From Ascaris suum (lineage: Eukaryota; Nematoda; Chromadorea; Rhabditida; Ascarididae): a DNA stretch of 64,000 nucleotides. The DNA lies in contig CM024182.1 of the NCBI GenBank assembly GCA_013433145.1, forward strand, positions 3,520,501-3,584,500, read 5' to 3'. The notes under the pieces were generated by a model. That model saw only the letters and a program-made list of their open reading frames with translations, was not told the origin of the DNA and made no database searches. This document shows, piece after piece, positions 1 through 11,100 of this stretch. The translations under genes and the position numbers were made by a program. Numbering within the stretch: the stretch's first letter is position 1; every line of letters begins with the position of its first letter.

Positions 1-1339
1 AAACTTGCGAGGTCCATATACGAGCACGTGATGGATCGTGCACAAATATCCGTTGCTTCCTTCCCGTCCTTTGACCTGGCCGTTTTATGATACTTAAAGT
101 TCCCCCTCACTCTTATTGGGGCTCCCTGGTTTGAACCCCGCCACAAGCGAGAGCTCTTTTTTATTCATAAAAATCATCAAACTTTGCTGTTGACAACTCC
201 CTCTCCGCTGTGACCTTGCTTGTGATGCAATAGTGTTTGCGAAGTTTATTCTTAGGAAGGAGTTTGTGAATGCTTTCATCCGCAGGAATGAAAATCCAGA
301 ATTGATCTGAGTCTAATCATTCCTCGCCTTTCTCGCAGTAGAAACCGTCGAAGGACGGGTCATTAATTTAGGCCGCAACAGTTTACCTTAGCAGGGCGCG
401 CTCTGAAAATCTCCGCACAAAAATTTTCGAATAGAGAAAAACCATCTCGCCGGAGTTTCACTGGCCTCAAAAAATCCCCGCCAGGAACGGATTTGACAAT
501 CAAGTTTTTTCATAGCCGTGTACACCAAATTTCTATAGGAAGACATGGGGAGGAAAGATTCAATACAATCGTCGAACGTTCAGGAAAAGCTAAAAGTGTC
601 AATTTTTTGCAATCTAAAGCGAGTGAAGAGAGAGAAAATTCTTAAAATCCAGCAAAGCCAAAACCTGAAGATTTTTAACGCAACTGGAGAAAAGCCGAGC
701 GACCCAGTCTGGAAATTGCAGAGCTCTTCGCGAGCTTTTCCTAAACTTCGAGCGCTTTCGCTGACAGATATTTCTAAAAGATTGCCAAAAAATGCAAAAG
801 TTCTGAAAGATCTCCTATGAGCACTAGTATTTATGAAACATGGTCAATAAGGTTTTGCAGCTGTGGGATGGCGCTTTTGTGCAAAGAGAATGGCACATTT
901 TCAGCGTGTTTCTCATTTTGTTTTAGCGTCATTCTGCACACGCAAAAAAAGCAAAAACTATGCCATAACCTGCAGGATGCGTCCCAGTTTGTTTTATTCA
1001 CGGCTTGGAAGGACTGTTGAAAATTTTCTATGCTATTCTTTTCTACTCTCATTATCATAAAGTTTTCCTGACTACCAAATCGATAATTTACTGTGTTTCT
1101 TTATAAATGAAGAACTTGAAAAAGTTTTTTTCCCTGATTCATTTTTGTTCGAAATAAAAGGGAAAAAAGATGATGAAATGCGATTGTAAAGGAAAAGTTT
1201 CGGGAATCCTTACCGAATTTTCCACTTTTTCGGTGACTTCGCAGAAAAAAATAGCATAGCTTTCGCAATTTTTTCAAGGTAAGAAGAATGTAAATAGTGA
1301 TAATTTTTTAAAATATTCATGAAATATGCCAGATTGCTA
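1..1339. other. Left-edge stretch, no confident gene
   Basis: No recognisable gene. The plus strand has a 91-codon ATG-to-stop frame at 545-820 that is Lys/Arg-rich and ends at a TGA; it matches no family I know and has no clear splice acceptor. At 1244-1277 a short AT-rich segment sits between an AG (gacttcgcag) and a good donor (AAG|gtaaga at 1278). It could be a small exon leading into the island at 1340-1610, or noise. Confidence 0.3.
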
Positions 1340-1610
1340 GAATTTCCTGCATAGGTATCCGTTTCGACTTGCCTTATACGATGGTTCCGGAAACAGGCCT
1401 TCTGAATCAGCAATGCGACGAACATAGCGGAATCGTGGAACGTGATGGACGACAGTACTGGTCAGTTGTCTCCCAACGACATTTAAAGCAGTAATGACAG
1501 AAAAATGGGGAGAACTTGGCGAAATGGTCATTTTGCAAATGCTTGGACGACATTCACAGAACTTTCTAGCAGGTCCGCATGAGGCGATGCTTGCTTATAT
1601 TTCAAGTACA
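1340..1610 (+). other. GC-richer coding-like island, frame unresolved
   Basis: This block has clearly higher GC than its flanks and looks like one or more exons. After a tag acceptor near 1353, one plus frame reads about 35 codons (RFDLPYTMVPETG, then VERDGRQYW) to a donor-like TACTG|gtcagt near 1459. A different plus frame is open from about 1459 to 1609 (TEKWGELGEMVILQML, then NFLAGPHEAML) and ends at TAA. The third plus frame is also open after 1490, and the minus strand is open over about 80 codons. The change of best frame could mean a 31-nt intron (too short to trust), a frameshift in a decaying gene, or a wrong strand. It might be an upstream exon of the plus-strand gene at 2323-6636. 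The product is not recognised. Confidence 0.3.
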
Positions 1611-2322
1611 TAACTGACAAGTCTAGAACGGTTGTTCGCTTATACTACGCCCCGAATGCGGTGTTTATTGTACAATGCCTGAAATTTTCGAGAAACTTTG
1701 AGAAGCTGACAAACAAGAAAGGATCTAATAGTCAATGCAAGAGTCTTGCTAGTAAGGTTTATTTCTTGTATTACCCAATGAAGCAGAAAAATCCAGTGAA
1801 AAATTGCCGAAATTCCGGAAATTTTCTTCATAGTCAAAGCAGAGCTTTTACTAAAATGTTTTCGGCGTTAATTTCAGCTCACAGTCGAAGAAGCAGCGAT
1901 CATGAAATTTGATATGAATAGTTTATAATAAATGAGAATTTCGTTTTTATTTTTGAAGTAACTGATAAATTTTGGATGCATTTAGTCAAGAATCTTAGTG
2001 CGATTATAAATGCAACAAATAAACGAGGATAAGCGATGCAATAAGAAAAATTTGTTGCGTTTTTGGTATTCCCGAAATGCTTTTTCCTCATCAGTTATCT
2101 TCGAAATTTTCTGTCACTAATCTCATGAATGGAATTACTTCAGAGAGTTGAGAAATAGTTTTTATTATTATATTAAAAGAGATCATTTTTAAGTAGGCAT
2201 AAGAAGTGTATTTTTTTTCTCAAAGTCGCATTGTTTTCTTCTGGATTATTCAAACCTATCAAAAAAAAAATCAAAGGACGGTGGAACCAAAAATAAATAT
2301 TCATCAATATCTAATATTTCAG

Positions 2323-2610
2323 CAGAATGTTCTTTTAAAAAAATCAGTGAACTATTGCAGCCGATATTGTGATATCTGTGGCTTAAGTGAAAAAATTGAA
2401 AGCCATCTAAACAAAGAGGGATATGAATTTCTGCCGGAATTGGCGAACGGTAACGAGGAAAAATTCGCACCAAAATGTACACAAATCAGCGCTAACACTT
2501 ATGAATTCAAGCGCACAATTAATCTACCCGGAAGGAAACATCTGGAAGCAAAAGTACGCGAGAAAATGCAAGGACTTGATGGCGAAATCAGAAAACGACT
2601 CAATAAAGGG
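2323..2610 (+). CDS. Candidate internal exon, unknown Cys-containing protein
   Basis: Between a good acceptor (aatatttcag|) and a weaker donor (GGG|gtacca) lies an open frame of exactly 96 codons, phase 0 at both ends. It holds four cysteines near its start (CSRYCDICG, then a later APKC). A Lys/Glu-rich, probably helical C-terminal part follows (HLEAKVREKMQGLDGEIRKR). GC is higher than in the flanks. Because both ends are phase 0 it can join directly to the exon at 4279-4365. I do not recognise the domain. An alternative is a short 42-nt intron after 2610 to the acceptor at about 2651, which would end the protein within five codons. Confidence 0.4.
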
Positions 2611-4278
2611 GTACCATTCAGATTGTTTTATTGTTTTAGTTGAAATTTTCAGATTAGGGGAATATGAACAAACGTTGATAATTGATGATAAAATGAAGGT
2701 AGTTCTTGTGAGGAGATTGACGAAAAACAATTCCCGGAATCTGAGTGAAGACATCTGTGACTAAATGTACTAGTGAAGGGTCGAAATAAGCGCTATTTTT
2801 CAACTGCTTAGTACGTAGTTGATCTTTCGGAAGACGATCGTTTCAGAACTACTTGTGATGCTTTGCGAGTATGTGCGGTAGCAATTTCGTGACTAGTGAA
2901 ATCAAAAAAATGCTGTTTATTAATCACTATCGTCTCATTTATAGCAGCTCTCTATCAAACGTTTTTTTCCACTTCTGTTATGTGATTTATGGGAATTCTC
3001 TATAGACAGGAATTGTTTTCCTATAGTGCTGAAGCGTACGGAATTTTTCATAGCAAGCAATCCATAGAAACTATAATTGTGGATCAGTGTCGCTAGACTT
3101 AAATTACAACATATATAAAAGAACTAATAAATGAACTAAAGAGACTCTGTACCGTATACAAGGGAATTAAACCCCTCCCCTCCCACAGTGAACACTCCTG
3201 CGCACTGAAAATTACGCAGCAAGAAGACTACCGATCTGATTCCAAAATTAAAAAAAAAGCTTTTCATAACAATTACAGTTGTGATAGCATAATAGCCTTA
3301 GATGTTTTTTTAGCACCGTAGTTATATTCACTCTCTCTGCTCAGGCTTCCATCGAATGTACAACCTAGAATTGCAGGAAATTTATCACTGAGCGTTTCTT
3401 TAGTGCCGGAACTACCGATAAAATTCCAAATCTGAACATCAGAACATTTTTTTCAATATCATTTCCGCCTTTTTCAATGAATTCAGTTTCTCTTTCATTT
3501 TTCTCATTGCCGTAGTGTTTGTATGAGAATTATTGACGCAACTGATTAAAAATATAACTCTTGTCGATATTTATCTGCACGTGTGTGCTTGCAAGTATGC
3601 ATGCGTCATTCATTCGGTTATTTGCATGGAAAAATAGCATCTGGGAGGATGTTTTTTCCTAATTGCAGTGACAACTGAATTTCTTGAACTAATAGGACTT
3701 TATCTACTGAGTGGTCACTTGATCGCTTAGTCATCAAATAATTTGCGTATTTTGCAAGAGCAGTCAATAGGCCTTTCGTCTAGTTTCCTATCATTTTTGG
3801 AACGGTTCTCGATAATGTATGTGATAATATAAACCGAAATCTTAGTTCCCAATGACGTGAAATTTCGCGGCTAGCTCATTTGCGATGAAAAGCTTTAACA
3901 TTTCGATACTCAGATAAAGTGGCAGATAATCTAAGAGTGCTTTTTTCAAGACCTGAAGTGGACCGCTACCTGCGTTCTCCTTCTTTTTCTCTCCTCCATT
4001 TATGAAAAATCGAGAAATATTGAAGGTTTCCGGCATGCTTTGGTGGCAGAAGGGGTTTTTCTCTGATGCTACCGTAACGCATGAGAGAGATTTTTAAGAG
4101 GGCATACGACTACACAGAAATTATTTGACGGATATAAAGCCGAAATGCAAGCATGTCCATCGTCTGAGGCATTTAGTAGTGTGAATTCCGTTAACATTAA
4201 TGCCGACGCTAACTAATTTAGACTCTATCTCATGTATGCGTATTCATCAGCCTGAAGTAATGCTTTTTTTTCTTGCAG
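2611..4278. other. Probable intron or intergenic sequence
   Basis: AT-rich sequence with no convincing exon. A 29-codon open stretch after the acceptor ctctgctcag| near 3347 ends at a TGA and does not fit the phase of its neighbours. C-rich runs occur at about 3172-3186. Otherwise nothing recognisable. Confidence 0.3.
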
Positions 4279-4365
4279 CGTGGTCGATTCCAAGTGTTCT
4301 TGAATCTGATCTCATCTAAGCAACCGCCTATTTCGCAGAAGGCTTGGTTTGATGCATCTTCACAG
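4279..4365 (+). CDS. Candidate internal exon, unknown protein
   Basis: An 87-nt segment between a very strong acceptor (long T run then cttgcag|) and a good donor (CACAG|gtttgtg). Only one frame is open across it, giving 29 codons with phase 0 at both ends (RGRFQVFLNLISSKQPP, then KAWFDASSQ). The phases let it join 2323-2610 upstream and 5392-5490 or 5729 downstream, which is why these exons are grouped as one plus-strand gene. The product is not recognised. Confidence 0.45.
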
Positions 4366-5391
4366 GTTTGTGCATTTCGATACTATCTTTTTGAATCCGG
4401 AAGCCAAGATTGTTGCTAAATGGATTTTCTCGAGCCCATGCGTATAAATGAAATAGCTCCTACATTGATCCCACAGAGAACTATTTCTCTGATGTCTTTT
4501 AAGGCTTTAAGAATTTTCAAAACTTCTTCCCCATTTAGCAGATATTAATATCACAATTCAACTGATTTTCTTCGCATAAATAAGTTGGAATACCTTCTAT
4601 TAATAACTTGGGCATTAAACTTAGCTGTCCTGTACGACTTACGAAATTAAATAAGTTTATATGCTTCGGTTAACACTTGCTTAGCTTATTATTTCACATT
4701 TTGCTTCCATCAATGACAATATCGGCTTACCGAAAATTCAGCTCGAATAAATTCTAAAGCTTTTAGCTTGTTTCACCATAAGAAAAAATCCCCATATGCA
4801 CTAGCGGATGGGTGTTGAAGACGTATAACGAAAATCAAATATATTGATGGAGTTATAGATTTAATCCGAATTCAAATGTGCTTCATAAATGAACGTTAAT
4901 TTTTATTTGTTAATTATTTTCGATAAGAGACACGTCTTGAACATTCTATAGAAATTGGAAAAGACATGTGGCCATTTTGGATGGGAACTCCAATGAGAAA
5001 CAAAAACTCATCTGCTTCATTTCATCCTCTTCAGCAAAATACATCCATGAGATGGAAACGCTGCTCTAAGCAGAGAATCTGCCCTTCTCAAACATCGCTC
5101 TTGACTAAAAGACCTCTTTTCGAGAGTTAAGAAAAAACAGAGTTCGCTTCTTTTATAAAAGAAAGTTCGTTATCTCTTTGTGATAGTTCGTTCATACTTT
5201 TGTGTCAAAATCCCTCATTCGTGCTCACACAATCTTGGGTGCTCAGAAGTAACGTGTCAGCTTACCTGCTGAATAACCCATTTCCATCTAACAACAACAA
5301 ACGGCCACCTCGCTAGTGGCTAAAAATAACGTTGTAACAGCTGCCTTGCTGCTATAATTCTTTGAAGGTGCATTGTGATAAATCCTAACAG
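4366..5391. other. Probable intron with one alternative exon
   Basis: AT-rich, mostly non-coding in appearance. After an acceptor at 5034 (catcctcttcag|) a plus frame is open for 32 codons. It reads MRWKRCSKQRICPSQ, slightly reminiscent of a thrombospondin type-1 start (W then CS), before a TAA. A donor-like A|gttaag lies near its end but leaves phase 1, which does not fit the next exon. I treat it as an unproven alternative exon. Confidence 0.25.
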
Positions 5392-5490
5392 ATGCCAGCT
5401 TCTTTAACTGTTAGGTGCAAGAGAATGTTGCGCAAATGCTGCGAAGATGGTTGTCCCAGAAAATATCGTCTCCGCTATTCTAGCGCCCAA
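5392..5490 (+). CDS. Candidate exon of Cys-rich secreted protein
   Basis: Thirty-three codons between the acceptor cctaacag| and the donor CAA|gtttgtg, phase 0 at both ends. It reads CKRMLRKCCEDGCPRKYR, very rich in Cys and basic residues. The donor resembles that of the 4279-4365 exon. The exon fits in phase directly to 5729, adding a Cys-dense segment just before another Cys-dense segment. The same frame stays open past the donor to 5577, so an alternative C terminus by intron retention is possible. Frames in this segment overlap, and the exact limits are inferred from splice consensus only. Confidence 0.4.
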
Positions 5491-5728
5491 GTTTGTGTTC
5501 GTGGAAAGGCGTCTCACTACAAGTGTTGGCTTCTTTCCCCTGAAAGCACTTCCGCCACTGATTTTGCACATCCTTAAATTGCTCAGTGGCCTTCTATGCG
5601 GTGTCAGAAACGATAAACCACTTCTGTGGTATGGTAATATTGAGACCTGTGACGGCACTTTCACATGACGAACTTATTCCACTGCTTTGCGTAGTGAAAT
5701 ATTATTCGAAATAACAAGTCATTTTCAG

Positions 5729-6636
5729 TGTCGTTGCTGTGGAATGCATCGTGACGATTCTTGTCGTAGCGTGTTGAGTTTTTTGTACTGCAACGATGAG
5801 GATTGCAAAAGCGCATGGGCACAAAAGTGTCTGCATAATTCGGCCAGAATTGCAGCATGCTATACTGTGGAATTTAATTATCGTATGACCACATCTTATG
5901 ACGATGTGCTGCAATTCCTCCGTGAAAACAGTTACCCCAATCAAGAAAGCAGCAATCGACCTCCGTCTACAGTGTAAGATCTTTAAAATTTTTCACACAC
6001 ATTTTTTTTTTTGCATTTTCAATGAAACATCTCTGCATATGCTCAAAAAAAATCTTGAAAAGAAGGTAATAGAAGAGCAGCGGAAAATAAATAGAAATTT
6101 TGGCATCATCGAATTTAGAAGACGATACTTTAGTGTCGTCTTAAACAATTCGAGTGTTAATAATCAAAGAAAAAAGAATATGTGGCCGTATGAAATGAGT
6201 CAAATTTTGATTGCGAGTTATTAACTACAAGTTCAATAGCTTTTAAGAATTTATCTTGCTTGATCAGTTTTACAGGTGTTCTATTTTTATCTATCTCCGA
6301 ATTTTTTTTTAAATGAAGGAAATATCATGCCACGTGACTGTCTCACTCCGACAAATTTGTAATTAGAGCTCAACTATGAGGGTTAGGGATGAAGAGGAAA
6401 TAAACAATGATTTAAAAAATGATAGGTCTGTACCAAAATTTCAGTTACTTTTACTTTCTGATCTAAGTTGTAGTTGTTTCAGCGCTGTTCGTTTGGATCA
6501 GTCAGAGAGTGGCAGTGGCTCGCTCTCAGAGAATTGTGTCGCACTTATGCCGCATCGACTGACAAATTTAAGACGATACTGTACAATATTCTGGAATGCG
6601 AAATTGTGTTGTGCGCATTGTGAGGGAGTTTGCTGA
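5729..6636 (+). CDS. Last two exons of Cys-rich extracellular protein
   Basis: Penultimate exon 5729-5973: acceptor cattttcag|, donor AGT|gtaaga, 245 nt, phase 0 to phase 2. Last exon 6483-6636: acceptor tgtttcag|, stop TGA. Two bases left by the first exon plus the first base of the second make a Val codon, and the only open frames of both exons then match. Both frames and both splice sites were read directly. The protein is strikingly Cys-rich: RCCGMHRDDSC, then YCNDEDC, then QKC and AACY. It ends ...ENC, a 14-residue gap, then YCTIFW, LCCAHC and EGVC. The tail pattern (C, C, aromatic pair, CC, C) resembles the PLAC motif at the C terminus of ADAMTS/papilin-type secreted proteins. That is a pattern-level comparison, not a family assignment. 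Such Cys spacing implies disulphides and secretion. The upstream start and signal peptide are not identified. Confidence 0.6.
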
Positions 6637-8886
<2,250 letters not shown>

Positions 8887-9257
8887 GGTGTTTTGAGTTG
8901 TACTTATTATTTCATTCACTAATGAGAGTTTCTTCTCTCGGAGAAGAGAAGGCACTTTCAGTTATCCTCGCTCATATTGAGTCGACAAGCAATGACGAGA
9001 ATATAAAAACGTTCTTTAGGTATATGAAGTATATGGATTGCCGCAGTTTGAATGTGAATATTACGCCTACGCAGTTGAACAGGTAGTGCTACGCAGAGGT
9101 AAGGTAGGGATATCACTTCCTTGCCTAGTCTCAATTAAAGATTAAGATGAGTTTTCCTGGCTCATTTCAGTGTGTAATTTGTTCTCGAATTATGCTACAT
9201 CCGGTCTCACCTTCTCTCGACGACATTTTCTCCTTCGCCGATGATTCACTTCCGTAA
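8887..9257 (+). CDS. Possible exons of an unknown plus-strand gene
   Basis: After an acceptor (gagtttttcag|) an open frame reads GEEKALSVILAHIEST and continues to a TAG at about 9084. An alternative frame from a ctttag| acceptor near 9018 reads VYEVYGLPQFECEYYAYAV up to a strong donor (AGAG|gtaagg, about 9097). A further acceptor (ctcatttcag|, 9171) opens a short last segment in two frames. One ends at TAA with AATAAA overlapping the stop; the other ends at TGA. Phase fits the 9018-9097 plus 9171 pair. Frame choice is uncertain and no family is recognised. Confidence 0.25.
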
Positions 9258-9772
9258 TAAAATCTCTCTCACACATCAACATTTTCAAGAAATAAGCTGT
9301 GTCACATCAATCACCTATAACTTCTTCGAATTATAGACGGGCAGAATAACCTTGCAATGAAAGACCTCAAATATTTTCAAAAATTGGAATATTTAAGCAT
9401 TAAAAAAATAACAACAAAACACCACCAGTGTTTGTTGGTGACGAATCACTCTTAGTGCGTAAGTACGCTGCATCATACTAGGAATTAGCTATTCTTAGCA
9501 ATTTGAGCACCAAATACCGTCAATTGCAGCACAAAATTTTCCACAATTTTTTGAATTTTTTCGGAGATTCTCTTCACATTTACTGTCAATAAAGATGTCT
9601 TCATTGAATGATGAGAAACGAACGTGAAGTAAACAAATATGAACATTGTAATAGATGAATAACAGGTAAAAGAATTTATAAGACTAGCAATTCGGATATG
9701 GCTAAACAATAAAAGGAAGTACCCGCATTGATGAAGCAATAAGCATTGAAACAGCATCGCTCATTAGAGGCA
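9258..9772. other. AT-rich stretch, nothing recognised
   Basis: Low-GC sequence with no splice-bounded open frame. It is probably the 3' flank shared by the plus-strand exons to the left and the minus-strand exon to the right. Confidence 0.3.
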
Positions 9773-9948
9773 CTAGCCTCGTGGCGTCACCGGTGTGCTG
9801 TACCTAGCATGTTCGGTCAATTTGGCGATTATAATGATTACAGCGAAAATAAGAATAAACATTATAATTGTAGAAATTACTCGTCGATTTTTAGCTTCAT
9901 CACTTCGATCCTCATCGGGTAGCGGTGCCGAAGGTGCCCATCCACGAG
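9773..9948 (-). CDS. Last exon of single-pass membrane protein
   Basis: On the minus strand an acceptor (atatttctag|) opens a 176-nt frame ending in TAG. It encodes a proline/acid segment (GWAPSAPLPDEDRSDEAKNRR), a hydrophobic helix of about 20 residues (VISTIIMFILIFAVIIII), and a short tail (AKLTEHARYSTPVTPRG). Positive charges (KNRR) just before the helix suggest a cytoplasmic N-terminal side by the positive-inside rule. The exon starts in phase 1, so at least one upstream exon lies at higher coordinates; I could not identify it. The product is not recognised. The helix is Ile-rich in an AT-rich genome, but the charged flanks and splice acceptor support real coding. Confidence 0.5.
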
Positions 9949-10847
9949 CTAGAAATATCTTTTTTTTTTTCAATAAGAGAACTCGCATATTTTGCTGAGA
10001 AAATGCTAACCGCCGCAAAATTACATGGCAGAAAATTTGAACGCTAGTGAGTAAGCGTCTCAGATAATGGCAATTGATTGAAATTTAAAAAATTTTAGTT
10101 TTCAGTCTGAAATCTGCTAAAAAAAAAAACAAAATTACATGGCAAGTGGGTAATCAGCAATAAAGCTCTGAAAGATCCGAAAATTTCGAGAAAAGCTTAG
10201 TAATAACTGGTGAACAATTTCTTCGTTACTTGTTCTTAAAGCATTGATTAATAAATCTGAAAATAATTTAATTGAGCAAATAATCGAATAAATTGTTGAG
10301 TGAATAAAATAACTGATATAGATTGGATGCAACAATAAGTACAAAGAAAAAATAATGAGAATAGAAAAAATTGAATAAAAAAAAACAAGTTATCGCATAA
10401 AAGCGATAGCATGATGATCAATCGAATATTCTGCAATACCTATATGCTATTCGTTAGTTCATTCCCCTCTTTTTGTTTAGGCATCTGCATCTGCAGTCTG
10501 TCTGTGGTCCAGCAAAAAATGTGTTATTGCAGGGCAGTTCTTTGTTAAGGACATACGGTGTTTTAAAGATAACGAAGATACTTCTATTTATTAAATACGA
10601 TAAGTGCTAGTACCTTAAACATTTGAATGGTGAGTTGTGAGCGTCATCTCGTTCAACTACAAAATCCACTTAAATGAACAAATATTGGAGCAAATTTCGA
10701 GCGAGTTTGCTATTAATTTTTGCAATAATACTGCTGAGTTATTCAGAAGCATATCTAAGAAATTTTCGCATTTGTTCGAAATATTTGAAGAGGATTGTTA
10801 AAATATATGATGATGTGATGGAAGATTACACGAATCGTAAATGTTAG
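9949..10847. other. AT-rich stretch, probable intron
   Basis: If the 9773-9948 exon is real, this is likely its upstream intron. A minus-strand donor-like site (ATAG|gtattgc) lies near 10434, but the exon it would close has an in-frame stop. No other feature seen. Confidence 0.3.
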
Positions 10848-11000
10848 GCAACAGTAGGCCTATCTTTGGTTGTAGAATGCAATTCAGACTGCCTGCGGTA
10901 TTGTTGCGGTGGGCAGGAGAACATGTGGCCAAAATTTCTACGTTGTATGCGACAGGCAGAGCGGCAGTATTGGCGACTGCTGCATACATATAATAGATGA
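10848..11000 (+). CDS. Possible Cys-rich terminal exon
   Basis: After a ttag| acceptor a 50-codon frame runs to TGA. It reads VVECNSDCLRYCCGGQENMW, then FLRCMRQAERQYWRLL, with five cysteines in 20 residues. Local GC is clearly above background. A second plus frame is also open and Cys-rich (TACGIVAVGRRTCG, then GDCC) and runs into the ATT repeat. The minus strand is open too. This is likely an exon, but strand and frame are not settled. Confidence 0.3.
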   Translation, partial: ATVGLSLVVECNSDCLRYCCGGQENMWPKFLRCMRQAERQYWRLLHTYNR

Positions 11001-11010
11001 TATTGCTATC

Positions 11011-11098
11011 ATTATTACACGTGGGACTATTATTACTATTATTACTGCCACTTTCATTATTATTATTATTGCAATTATTATTATTGGTATTATTATTT
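11011..11098. repeat. Imperfect (ATT)n trinucleotide repeat
   Basis: Runs of ATT/ACT triplets with a few substitutions. They translate as poly-isoleucine on the plus strand, which explains the hydrophobic open frame there. Confidence 0.85.
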
Positions 11099-11100
11099 CT

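Noticed and set aside
110..160. tRNA-like GGTTTGAACCCC motif
   Set aside because: The T-arm stem does not pair and there is no D-arm or acceptor stem.
3165..3190. Possible reverse-strand SL1 remnant (GGGAATTAAACCC)
   Set aside because: Only about 12 bases match with a gap, and the rest of SL1 is absent.
5404..5664. 86-codon minus-strand frame and a 73-codon plus frame over the same DNA
   Set aside because: They shadow the 5392-5490 exon region and have no splice support or phase fit with 5729.
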